From Rhizophagus irregularis (taxonomy: Eukaryota > Glomeromycota > Glomeromycetes > Glomerales > Glomeraceae): a DNA stretch of 64,000 nucleotides. The DNA lies in assembly GCF_026210795.1 (NCBI RefSeq), contig NC_089438.1, positions 3,245,501-3,309,500 of the forward strand, in the 5' to 3' direction. The translations under genes and the position numbers were made by a program. Positions 35,656 to 45,800 of this stretch are shown here, in pieces (within the stretch, counting starts at the first letter, position 1; every line of letters starts with the position of its first letter). The notes under the pieces were generated by a model. The model worked only from the letters and a program-made list of their open reading frames with translations. It did no database searches and was not told the DNA's origin.

Positions 35656-36057
35656 TTAAGCTTAAAAATAAATATCGTTGAATCACCTTTTTTACATATA
35701 TTTTTGTTGGTTTTTTTTATTTATCATAAATTTCATTGCTGAAAATATTCTGCCAAAATTTTGAATATATTTATATGGAAATTATGTATCTTATGATTTT
35801 TTTTTTAAAAAAAATTATTCACTACAAAAAAAATTTTTAAAGTACATTCGTAATTGTTTATACAAATAGAAAATTCGGTCTATTATTAATAAGGTGTGAA
35901 ATCACACCAATTAAGTTAAGCGGACAAATTTAGAAATATAAAAAATATGTTACATAATAATTATCAGAAATGGTTTGTAAAAAATTTTACATTACCATAA
36001 AACCTAATTATAAATAATTATCAAACAAAATTCTATTTCCGTTTATTAAATAGAACT
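35656..36057. other. Intergenic, nothing recognised
   Basis: AT-rich spacer containing the 3' end of the Sel1 gene. No conserved kinase-type 3' element was seen here. Confidence 0.45.
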
Positions 36058-39000
36058 TCAAGTAGATATTCTAATTTCATTCTTGTAACCTCCTTTAGGC
36101 AATTTAATATAATACAATTCAAATGCTTTTCTCAAATTTTTATCCGTTCCGATACCATTTTTATAACAAAATGCCAAATTATATTGTGCATCAAAACTCC
36201 CTCCTTCAACAGACTTCAAATACCATTTAAATGCTTTCTTATTATCTATATCTATTCCAATTCCATGTTGGTAACAATAACCTAAATTATTTTGTCCTTT
36301 AATGTTTCCTCCTTCAGCAGATTTTAGATACGATTCAAATGCTTTCTTTTTATCAATATTTATTCCTACTCCATGTTGATAACAATAACCTACCTTATTT
36401 TGTGCATCATGATTTTTTTCAGCAGATATTAAATACCATTCAAATGCTTTCTCTTTGTCCATTTTTACTCCAATTCCATGTTGGTAACAATAACCAACCT
36501 TATTTTGTGCATCATTATTCCCTGCTAAAGCTGATTTATAATACCAATCAAATGCTAACTCGTAATTTTTATCAATTCCTTTGCCAAAATAATAAAAATC
36601 GCCTATTTTATTTTGTGCATCATGATTCTCTCCTAAAGCTGATTCAAAATACCAAAAATATGCTTCCTCATAATCTATCTCGATTCCTTTACCATAATAA
36701 TAGCAATCACCTATTTTACTTTTTGCATTATGATTTCCTCTTTCAGCAGATTCTAAATACCATTGGAATGCTTCCTCATCATCAATATTTACTCCAATCC
36801 CATGTTGATAGCAATAACCTAAATTACTTTGCCCTATCAAATTTCCACCAAAGGCCGATTTATAATACCAATCAAATGCTAAGCTGTAATCTTTATCAAC
36901 TCCTTTACCAAAATAATACCTATTACCGATTTCATTTTGTGCATTATGATTTCCTCCTTTGGCAGATTTTAAATACCACTCAAATGCTTTTTCTTGATCA
37001 ATATTTACTCCAATTCCATAATGATAACAATAACCTAAATTATTTTGTGCACTATGATTTCCTCTTTCAGCAGATTTAAGATACCAAGAAAAGGCTATAT
37101 TATAATTTTTATCAACCCATTTACCAGAATAATAACATTTACCCATTATATTTTGTGCATCAATATTTCCTCCTTTAGCAGATTTAGAATACCATTCAAA
37201 TGCTTTCTTTTCATTAATACATACTCCAATTCCATGTTGATAGCAGTAACCTAAATTATTTTGCGCATAATGATTTCCTCCTCTGGCAGATTTAGTATAC
37301 CATTTAAATGCTTCCTTTTCATTAACATATGTACCGAATCCATGTTGATAACAGTAGCCTAAATTATTTTGTCCTTTCAAATTTCCTCCCTCAGCCGATT
37401 TCAAATACCATCTACATGCTTCAATGTAACTTTTTATAACTATATCACCCGAAAAATAATAATCACCCACTTTATTTTGTAAAATATGATCTCCTCCTCT
37501 AGCAGATTTCAAATACCATTTAAATGCTTTCATTTCATCTATATCTGTTCCAATTCCATATTGGTAGCAACAACCTAAATTACCTTGTCCTGCAGAATTT
37601 CCTCTTCTAGCCGATTTTAGATACCATTCAAATGCTTTTTTGTTATCTGTTTTTATTCCAATTCCATGCTGATAACAGTAACCTAATGCATTTTGTGCAT
37701 TATGATTTTTGCCTTCAGCTGATATTGAGTACCACTTAAATGCGATACTATAATTTTTATTTGTTCCTAAACCATCCTTAAAACAAAATGCTAAATTATA
37801 TTGTGCATTGTGATTCCCTCCTTTAGCTGATTTTAAATACCATTCAAATGCTTTATTGTAATTTTTATTTGTTCCTAATCCATTTCTATAACAATTACCC
37901 AAATTATTTTGTGCATCATAATTTTCACCTTCAGCTGACTTTAAATACCATTCGAATGCTTTATTATAATTTATATTCGTTTCTAATCCATTTCTATAAC
38001 AATCACCTAAATTATTTTGTGCATTATAATTTCCACCTTCAGCTGATTTTAAATACCACTTAAATGCTAAATTATAATTTTTAATTGTTCCAAATTCATT
38101 CTTATAACAGAATGCTAAATTATTTTGTGCATTATGATTCCCTCTTTTAGCTGATTTTAAATACCATTCATATGCTTTTTTTTCATTCATGTTTACTCCA
38201 ATCCCATATTGATAACAATTACCTAAATTATTTTGTGCATTGTGATTTCCTTTCATAGCAGATTTTAAATAAAATTTAAAACCTTGCCTTTTATCTATAA
38301 ATGTTCCAATTCCATGCTGATAACAATAACCTAAATTATTTTGTCCTTCTAAATTATTTTCAGCGGATTTTAGATAACATTCAAATGCTTTTCTTTTATC
38401 TACATTTATTCCATAACCATATTGATAACAAATTCCTAAATGATTGCAAGCATTATAATTTCCTTTTTTAGCGGACTCTAAATATAAATCAAATGCTTTC
38501 TTTTTATCAATATCTATACCAATCCCATATTGATAACAATAACCTAAATTATCTTGTCCTTCCGAATTTCCTTTTTTAGATGATTTTAAATACCATTCAA
38601 ATGCTTTCTTTCCATCCTTACATATTCCAATTCCATATTGATAACAATAACCAATCTTATTTTGTGCAATGGAATTTTCTTTTTTGGCAGATTTTAAATA
38701 CCATTCAAATGCTTGTTTAATATCAACATTAACTCCTTTACCATTATAATAACAATTTCCTATTTGATATTGAGCAAAAGAACTTTCATTATTTTTAATA
38801 GCCCATTTAAAAGAATTTCTTTTAAATAAAATAATACCTTTATAATAATATAATGATAATAAATATTTTCCAATAATGATATTATAATTTTTTAGATGAT
38901 CATTATTATTTAATATTTTTATATCAATAGATAATAAATATAATTTTAATGCTTTTTCTATATTCTTATTAATATTTACGATACCATGTTGATAAAAAAA

Positions 39001-39363
39001 TCCAATTAAACTTGAAAACCATGATTCACTTTGTTGATGAACTTCCATTGATTCAATAACTTTTTTAAATTTTATATCTTTAAATTCTTCTATATTATTT
39101 ATCCATTCAATTACATTACTTTCAAAATTTTCAACGTCATCAATATCATTTGTATACGTAATCATATGATGAAAATCGGTGACCAACTCTTTAAAGAAAT
39201 TTTCATCATTTTCGTAATCAATTTTTTCTTTTTGTTGTATATCGTCTTCTGTAGTATTGGGCGTATTATATAAAATGTCAAAGAAATTTTCATCATGTTC
39301 ATAATCTGTATTATTTTCTTGTATACCGTCTGTGTTGGATGTATTGTATAAAATGCTAGACAT
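36058..39363 (-). CDS. Large Sel1-repeat protein, 1101 residues, about 26 repeats
   Basis: A single exon. The start is set at 39363 (MSSILYNTSNTDGIQ); an upstream in-frame ATG would add 50 Leu/Phe/Lys-rich residues that look like 5' leader. Residues 1-55 carry two imperfect copies of an ILYNTxNT...YExDENFF motif. The rest, from about residue 120, is about 26 Sel1-like repeats of 36 residues, consensus AQNNLGYCYQHGIGVxxDxxKAFEWYLKSAxxGNx. No kinase, membrane segment or signal peptide is present, so it is probably a cytosolic scaffold. Two unit types, YCYQHGIGV and YYFGKGVDKDY, alternate in the C-terminal half. No lesion seen. Expression cannot be judged from the sequence. Confidence 0.88.
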   Translation of the reverse strand: MSSILYNTSNTDGIQENNTDYEHDENFFDILYNTPNTTEDDIQQKEKIDYENDENFFKELVTDFHHMITYTNDIDDVENFESNVIEWINNIEEFKDIKFKKVIESMEVHQQSESWFSSLIGFFYQHGIVNINKNIEKALKLYLLSIDIKILNNNDHLKNYNIIIGKYLLSLYYYKGIILFKRNSFKWAIKNNESSFAQYQIGNCYYNGKGVNVDIKQAFEWYLKSAKKENSIAQNKIGYCYQYGIGICKDGKKAFEWYLKSSKKGNSEGQDNLGYCYQYGIGIDIDKKKAFDLYLESAKKGNYNACNHLGICYQYGYGINVDKRKAFECYLKSAENNLEGQNNLGYCYQHGIGTFIDKRQGFKFYLKSAMKGNHNAQNNLGNCYQYGIGVNMNEKKAYEWYLKSAKRGNHNAQNNLAFCYKNEFGTIKNYNLAFKWYLKSAEGGNYNAQNNLGDCYRNGLETNINYNKAFEWYLKSAEGENYDAQNNLGNCYRNGLGTNKNYNKAFEWYLKSAKGGNHNAQYNLAFCFKDGLGTNKNYSIAFKWYSISAEGKNHNAQNALGYCYQHGIGIKTDNKKAFEWYLKSARRGNSAGQGNLGCCYQYGIGTDIDEMKAFKWYLKSARGGDHILQNKVGDYYFSGDIVIKSYIEACRWYLKSAEGGNLKGQNNLGYCYQHGFGTYVNEKEAFKWYTKSARGGNHYAQNNLGYCYQHGIGVCINEKKAFEWYSKSAKGGNIDAQNIMGKCYYSGKWVDKNYNIAFSWYLKSAERGNHSAQNNLGYCYHYGIGVNIDQEKAFEWYLKSAKGGNHNAQNEIGNRYYFGKGVDKDYSLAFDWYYKSAFGGNLIGQSNLGYCYQHGIGVNIDDEEAFQWYLESAERGNHNAKSKIGDCYYYGKGIEIDYEEAYFWYFESALGENHDAQNKIGDFYYFGKGIDKNYELAFDWYYKSALAGNNDAQNKVGYCYQHGIGVKMDKEKAFEWYLISAEKNHDAQNKVGYCYQHGVGINIDKKKAFESYLKSAEGGNIKGQNNLGYCYQHGIGIDIDNKKAFKWYLKSVEGGSFDAQYNLAFCYKNGIGTDKNLRKAFELYYIKLPKGGYKNEIRIST

Positions 39364-39950
39364 TATTTTTTTCTTTAAAAAAAAAAATAAATAAATAAAA
39401 AGTTTTAGTAGAAATTTGTCAAGATAAATAAATATAAAAAAAAGATCTACGACAGTAGAAGGCTGTGCGACAGTGAATGGGCCGAGATATGAAAGACTTG
39501 AAAGTATGCACATTTTTGTTTAACGTGACATAAAAAAAATTCGAGGGGATGGTGTAACAAACTATGCTTTTGATGATCCTATTATCCGTAAAAAAAAAGA
39601 AATATTTTTTTTTTGTGACGTAATATTTAATCGGTAATATTTTTTTTAGGAAAAAAATACCCGAATGTGGGAAAGTTTTAATTTCTAAGATTTATAATTA
39701 TAATAAAAGCTTCGTTTTACTTTAACTATATTTATTTTATCATATGTTATTTTTACATTATCAAAATTTTTTTATCGCTTCTTTGAAATTCACAATTGCC
39801 ATAATAGACACTGTCAAAGTTACTGTTAATGATGCTGACTAAAAGTTATAAGAATTCTGTTCCAGAATTATATTTAATATCTAATATTAACATCGTTAAA
39901 AAAAACCGGACTTTTAATTTTTTAATGTTACAGCGATAAGAATAACCCAT
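39364..39950. other. Intergenic, nothing recognised
   Basis: AT-rich 5' region of the Sel1 gene with poly-A and poly-T runs. Confidence 0.45.
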
Positions 39951-39974
39951 TTTTAGTCTTAGTGTTTAAATAAT
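39951..39974 (-). promoter_or_regulatory. Truncated copy of the kinase 3' element (copy 3)
   Basis: Only the TTTTAGTCTTAGTGTTTAAA half remains; the partner AAATTACAAACTAAGA arm is missing. It lies about 60-80 nt past the end of kinase relic 4. Confidence 0.55.
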
Positions 39975-40032
39975 TTATAATAAAAAATAAACTTCAAATT
40001 AATTAAATGTAATAATGTAATATTAATGTTAC

Positions 40033-41133
40033 TTAGTTTTGCATAATTCGTCCGTATCTAAATACGTTAGAAGAAATATTTTATGAAATTTAGTGATCAA
40101 GAACTTTTTTAAGATTAAATAAACTTTGACTTTAAAAAATATTTACTCTCAGGAAGTTTAAATTCATCTTGTTCTTTAGAATGAAAAATTGGATTATTAT
40201 ATATTTCTTCGTCATCTATAAATAAGAAATTCGGGAGTATAAAATTAATAAATTATTATTACTACAAAGTTAATTATTTATGTACCATCAATATTAACGC
40301 GATATTTGTTCTTGCATTATTTCTTGAACATCAAAAATTAAACAAAATTACATTTAATATTAAGTGATTAAATTAATACGTTAATTATTATAAAAATATA
40401 GCCATATATTAATATTGATTTATTGATTATTTCCAATAAAAAATAAGTATATGAAAATAAAATTACCCTTGAAAATGCTATTTATTTTTGATGAACTGTT
40501 CTGAATATTTAATTTATCAACATTATCAACTAAAAAAAATTAGATTTACAATACTAACGTTACAAAAAAATCAAATAATTACTAAAAAATTTCAAACAAA
40601 ATTTCAAAAATCAAACAAGTAAATAGTAATATTAAATACTTCACCAAATTTGAATAATAATATATTTCCGGATTGCAAATCTCTATGAATTGCATTCTCG
40701 CCATGAACCCGTAAAAGTGCTTTAATTATACAAGCAGCAATTTGAATTCTTTTTTTCCATGTAAGTTGATTGTGGTTTCGTTGTAAATATTTCCTTATAT
40801 TCAAATGTGAAGTAGCCTATAAAATAAAGATATATTATTAGTACGTATTTTTAATTGTTGTTCTATAGAATCCCATTCCTTAAAATGTCCAATCTATTTT
40901 GCTATATAAATTTCGGAACATCCACCTTTTGTTAAATATTTAATTACTATATGGAATCCATTCAATTATCCCATTTGGTTTAGGCGTTTTAATTTGACAT
41001 TTTCGTATTAAATTATCAATATCATCATTTCTATTATTGGTTTTTGAAATTCATATTGTTTGTGTATACGTGAATCTTATAATCTGTTAGTATTAATTGC
41101 AGCATTAATTAAATTTTCTCTAATAACAGATAT
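40033..41133 (-). pseudogene. Kinase relic 4 (same family as genes 1-3)
   Basis: The start codon position reads ATA (41133) before SVIRENLINAAIN. The Cys-rich segment is deleted, leaving DDIDNLIRKCQIKTPKP and IIEWIPYSN. The glycine loop survives in a shifted frame, with a stop soon after. The next exon (from 40804) keeps RKYLQRNHNQLTWKKRIQ and IHRDLQSGN, where the usual HSGN His has become Gln, then is lost before DLG. Tail exons remain near 40145-40220 (FHSKEQDEFKLPE). It is clearly non-functional. Confidence 0.83.
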
Positions 41134-42011
41134 TATGAAATAAATATACTGCAATAAGCCTGAAACAGAAAAAAAAATATTTTTGGAATTAGTTGAAGAT
41201 CGAACAAGTCACATGATGTAGTGCGCAGAAATCCCATGATTATATTACAATATTACAATATGAAACATTTCTTATAATATATTTTAGTTTTATTAGTTAT
41301 TTACATTAATTAGCCATTTTTAGTAATATTATTTCTTTTGACTCATAAATATTCAATTATAAGTATCAGTTTAATTATTATAACATTAGTAAAATTGCTT
41401 TATTAGTTAGCTAGAGAAGCTTCTTGAGATTTACATAGTTGATGAATTATATAGACATGTGGAACTTATACAAAATGGTAATAGAAAGGTTTTTGCAGAT
41501 AATTGCAATGAAAAAAGGACAATTGATTGATTAATCATATTAGTATAATAGGATAATATTGATAAGTTCAAACTGTCATGTGTGAAAATGTAAACATATA
41601 TCTGATATAGGGCAATATTTTCTTTTGAATAAAAGTTGTTAACACCTGGGAAGATCTAACAGAGAGTTTAGATTGTGTTATCCGAAGTATTGTTTTTTTT
41701 TGTATGATTTAATTATTAGTTTTTTTTTACAATAAACTTTTCGCGTGTTTTACTTGTTTTACCTTGTGTTTTGTCATCATTTGTTTGATAGGTTTTTATT
41801 CTCAAGAAACCCTTATATTATTTACCAGAATTATACTTTCATTATTAATTTTCTATTACAAATTATTGAAACACCTATAATCTTATTATTTGACCTTTTT
41901 GCCACAACTGATCAGTTTGACATCTGACGTTAGTTATCACTCCAGACCAAAACAGTGATAACACATGTAATAATTGTGTAACTTTGAATCTCATTACGAT
42001 TTTTAAAGAAA
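41134..42011. other. Intergenic, nothing recognised
   Basis: AT-rich. A TTATCAC/GTGATAA inverted pair lies near 41935-41960. The open frame 41745-41927 is Phe/Leu-rich and not supported. Confidence 0.4.
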
Positions 42012-42146
42012 ACGAGTATGGCATGTGAACAGACTTTTTCTGTAGCAGGTAACACTAATACTAAAACAAGAAATCGTCTTAATCCAGAAACAGCAAGAGC
42101 AACTTTGTGTCAAAATCATGGATTGAAAACGGAGTGGGTATATTAG
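42012..42146 (+). pseudogene. hAT transposase C-terminal dimerization fragment
   Basis: The frame TSMACEQTFSVAGNTNTKTR then NRLNPETARATLCQNHG to a stop at 42144-42146 matches the hATC signature (S.psERvFS.aG......R.rL.pe.a..ll.l..w). Only this terminal piece is present. Upstream catalytic segments were not found. It shows that hAT transposase genes occur alongside the hAT-like MITEs in the window. Confidence 0.82.
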
Positions 42147-42489
42147 AAAAAAATGTAGTAAATCAGTCTAATTTGGGTTTTATTTTTTTACTACAATAAA
42201 TTCATTAATCAAATAAGAAAAGTTTCAAACCAGTTCAGAAACTGAGTTCAACCAATATAAAAATAATATAATTTCTTAAAAAAAATAGAGAGCAGAATTT
42301 AAAATTTAAATAATATTAAAAATAAAAACATATAAATTAAATACAATCAGCCATTGAAATGAGTACAAAAAATTTTATATTATTTATTTTTCATTTTATG
42401 CATTGGAAATGGTTTTATATATTTATATTATTACTATCTTGATAATTTATATTTAATAATTGGAAAAGTTAAAAAAAGACGATTTATTT

Positions 42490-42550
42490 AAATTACAAGC
42501 TAAGAAATTTGTAAAATATATACACTACTCTAACCTTAGTGTTTAAATAA
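42490..42550 (-). promoter_or_regulatory. Conserved 3' stem-loop element (copy 4, distal of a tandem pair)
   Basis: AAATTACAAGCTAAGAAATTT then CACTACTCTAACCTTAGTG on the plus strand; CTAAG/CTTAG can pair. It lies about 315-375 nt past the stop of the microexon-array kinase. Confidence 0.62.
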
Positions 42551-42602
42551 TCCTAAAAAAGAGAATACATATATGGATAAAATATAAAAAAAGGAATTAT
42601 TT

Positions 42603-42660
42603 AAATTACAAACTAAGAATCTTGTAAAATATTTTACTAGTACTCTAGCCTTAGTATTTA
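42603..42660 (-). promoter_or_regulatory. Conserved 3' stem-loop element (copy 5, proximal of the pair)
   Basis: AAATTACAAACTAAGAATCTT then TACTCTAGCCTTAGTATTTA. It lies about 205-260 nt past the stop of the microexon-array kinase. Two copies in tandem suggest local duplication of the 3' end. Confidence 0.62.
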
Positions 42661-42863
42661 TATAAATCTAAACAACAATTTCTGTTAAATGTATGACATA
42701 AAATACCACGCACTTATAAAAACTATAAATTCTTATAAAAATCACAAATAATTGGTTGGATTAATGTCTAAATAATTAAATAAATAAAATTAATTTCACA
42801 TAAATAATTTCAAAATTAATTCTTTTTATATACTTATTATACTATATTATTTACCTAATAACT

Positions 42864-45800
42864 TTAAATCATAAAATCATCTAATTCTTCACTTTCATTC
42901 ACTTTTATATTAGCTTGTGAATATCTACTTTCAAGAATTTCATTCAATTGTTTACTAGTAAAATCAAGTAAGCGACTTTTATAGTATGCCTGCGAATGAG
43001 ATCCAGTATCAATATTATTGTTATGTCCAATTGGTGCATTTATAAATTCCATAATATTGTATTTTAATTCTTCATTAATATCTTTAACATTATATGGAGA
43101 AGCCATCCATTTATTAATAATGTTTAACACTTCTTCAGAAGATGGCCTTTTTAATGGGGTTTCATCCCAACACTTTTTCATCAATTCTACATAACATTGT
43201 GGAGTATTTTCAATAATTTTAGGTCGTTCACCTTCACAAATACTTAAACTAAGTTGAAAATCATGTTCTATATTATTAAATGGTGGTTTCCCAGATGTAA
43301 ATTCCCACATAATCATAGAAAAACCATACATATCACTAGCTGGAGTATAAGGATTGCCTCTTAAAACTTCAGGTGCCATAAATGGTATTACACCATAAAT
43401 ATTATATTCTTTCAAATATGATTTTACAGGTTTACATAATCCTAAATCACTAATATAAATTCTACCCTCACTATGATTTAAAATATTACCATCATGAAAA
43501 TCGCAATGAATAAGCTCTTTTTTATGTATATTATTAAGTCCAGAAATAATTTCAAATAGCATATATAATTTTTGATTCCAATCACTTTTGCTTATTCTTG
43601 TTAAGTTTCCTCTTAAATTACCTTCATTTGCATAATCCATTACCACCATATATTTCAAAGTATCTGGATCTTTTGTAAACCCATGAAAATAAATAATGTT
43701 ATATGAAATTAAACAACTTTCATGATAATTCCACTATAAAGTAATAATAATAATATATTAATATAAATAAATTATAATTTAAATTAAAAAAAATAAATAA
43801 CATATTATCATACTTCATTTAAAAATTCATTTAAATTTTCATTTAAATTATTATGAAGTTTAAGAATTACTTCATTATCTTTATTATTGTTAAACCAAAT
43901 AGCCTTGTATATAATACCAAATCCCCCTTTATCAAGATATTCAACATTTTTAAGTTTATCATAAGGAATCCATCTTAAGTTTTTTTCAAAAATAAAATTA
44001 TCCATAATTGTATTTCCACTTTTTCCAAATCTAATAAATTTAAATAATTAGTATATTATTAAAGTTTATATTAAAAATTACATTAAAATTTAAAATTGAG
44101 ATTAACACTTACTCTGAAATTTAAATAGAAAATTTAATATAATATATATCTTAGTTTTTGTATATATATATATATAATAATAACCTATATTTCACAACTT
44201 ACCAACTAAAGTAACAAGAAATTTTATATGAAAGGATCCAATTAACAATAAATATTTATAAAGTACATAACAATAGAAATAACAAATAACTTACAAGCTT
44301 ATTTTTAAATAATTTTTAAATAAACAATTTAGTTGGTTTAAATTATATGTAAATATTATATAAATATGTAATAATAGAATTAAATAAACAACTATAACTT
44401 ACGTTCTATTTAAGTAAAGAATTTAGTTAGTTTAAATTATATATAAATATGTAACAATAGAATTAAATAAATAACTTACTCCCTATATTATTAAATAATT
44501 TTTTAAATAAAGAATTTAGTTAATGCAAATATTATAATAATAAGTAATGATAGAATTAAATAAATAACTTACAAGCTATATTATATAAATAATTTTTCAA
44601 ATAAAGAATTTAGTTAGTTTAAATTATATGCAAATATTATATAAATAAGTAATAATAGAATTAAATAAATAACTTACTCTCTATATTATAAATAATTTTT
44701 AATAAAGTATTTATTTGGTAGTTTAAATTATATGTAGATATTTTAAAATATAATAAAATTAAATAAATAACTTACTTCCTATATCATTAAATATTTTTTT
44801 AAATAAAGAATTTAATTAGTTTAAATTATGTAAATATTATATAAATAAGTAATAAATAACTTATAACTTACGATCTATTAAATAAAGAATTTAGTTAATT
44901 TAAATTATATGCAAATAAGAAATAATAGAATTAAATAAATAACTTGTGACTTACCGACTAAAAGAAATTACAAAATATTTTTAAATAAAGTATTTAGTTA
45001 GTTTAAATTATATGTAAATAAATAATAATAGAATTAAATAAATAACTCATAACTTACCAACTAAAGAAATTAGAAAATAAATAACAAATTTAGTTAGTTT
45101 AGTTTAAATATATGTAAATATTATATAAATAGAATTAAATAGATAACTTATAACTTACTAACTAATTAAAATAACAAAATCATTTTTTAAATAAAGTATT
45201 TATATAGTTAGTTTAAATTATATGTAAATATTATATAAATAAGTAATAATAGAATTAAATAAATGACTTACCATCTGTGAAATATTTTTTAAATAAAGAA
45301 TTTAGTTAGTTTAAATTATATGTAAATAATATATAAATAAGTAATAATAGAATTAAATAAATAACTTACACTCTATATTATAAATAATATTTTAAATGAA
45401 GAATCCAGTTAGTTTAAATTATATGTAAATATTAATATATAAATAAGTAACAATATAATTAAATAAATGACTCACTCCCTAATTTTTTAAATAAAGAATT
45501 TAGTTAGTCAAATTATATGTAAGGCTGTTGCAACTTAATTGTTTGTTTAACGTCCAGGCCTTTTGAAAAAATTAAGGGGGGAGGGGGGCTTAAGTTAAAC
45601 AAACTAAATAAATAAACATAGGAAAATTTGAAAATTTCAGAAGGGATTATTTATCATTATATGTTTATTAGCTTTTAAATTTTTTCAAAAATAGAGGGGG
45701 TATTTAATAATATGTGTTTATTAGATCTCAAATTTTTTAAAAAATAGAGGGGGGTGGTGGACGTTAAACAAATAATCAAGTTGGAACGGCCTAAATATTA

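Noticed and set aside
36339-38063. Plus-strand open frames opposite the Sel1 gene
   Set aside because: They are the reverse-complement shadow of the 108-bp repeat units.
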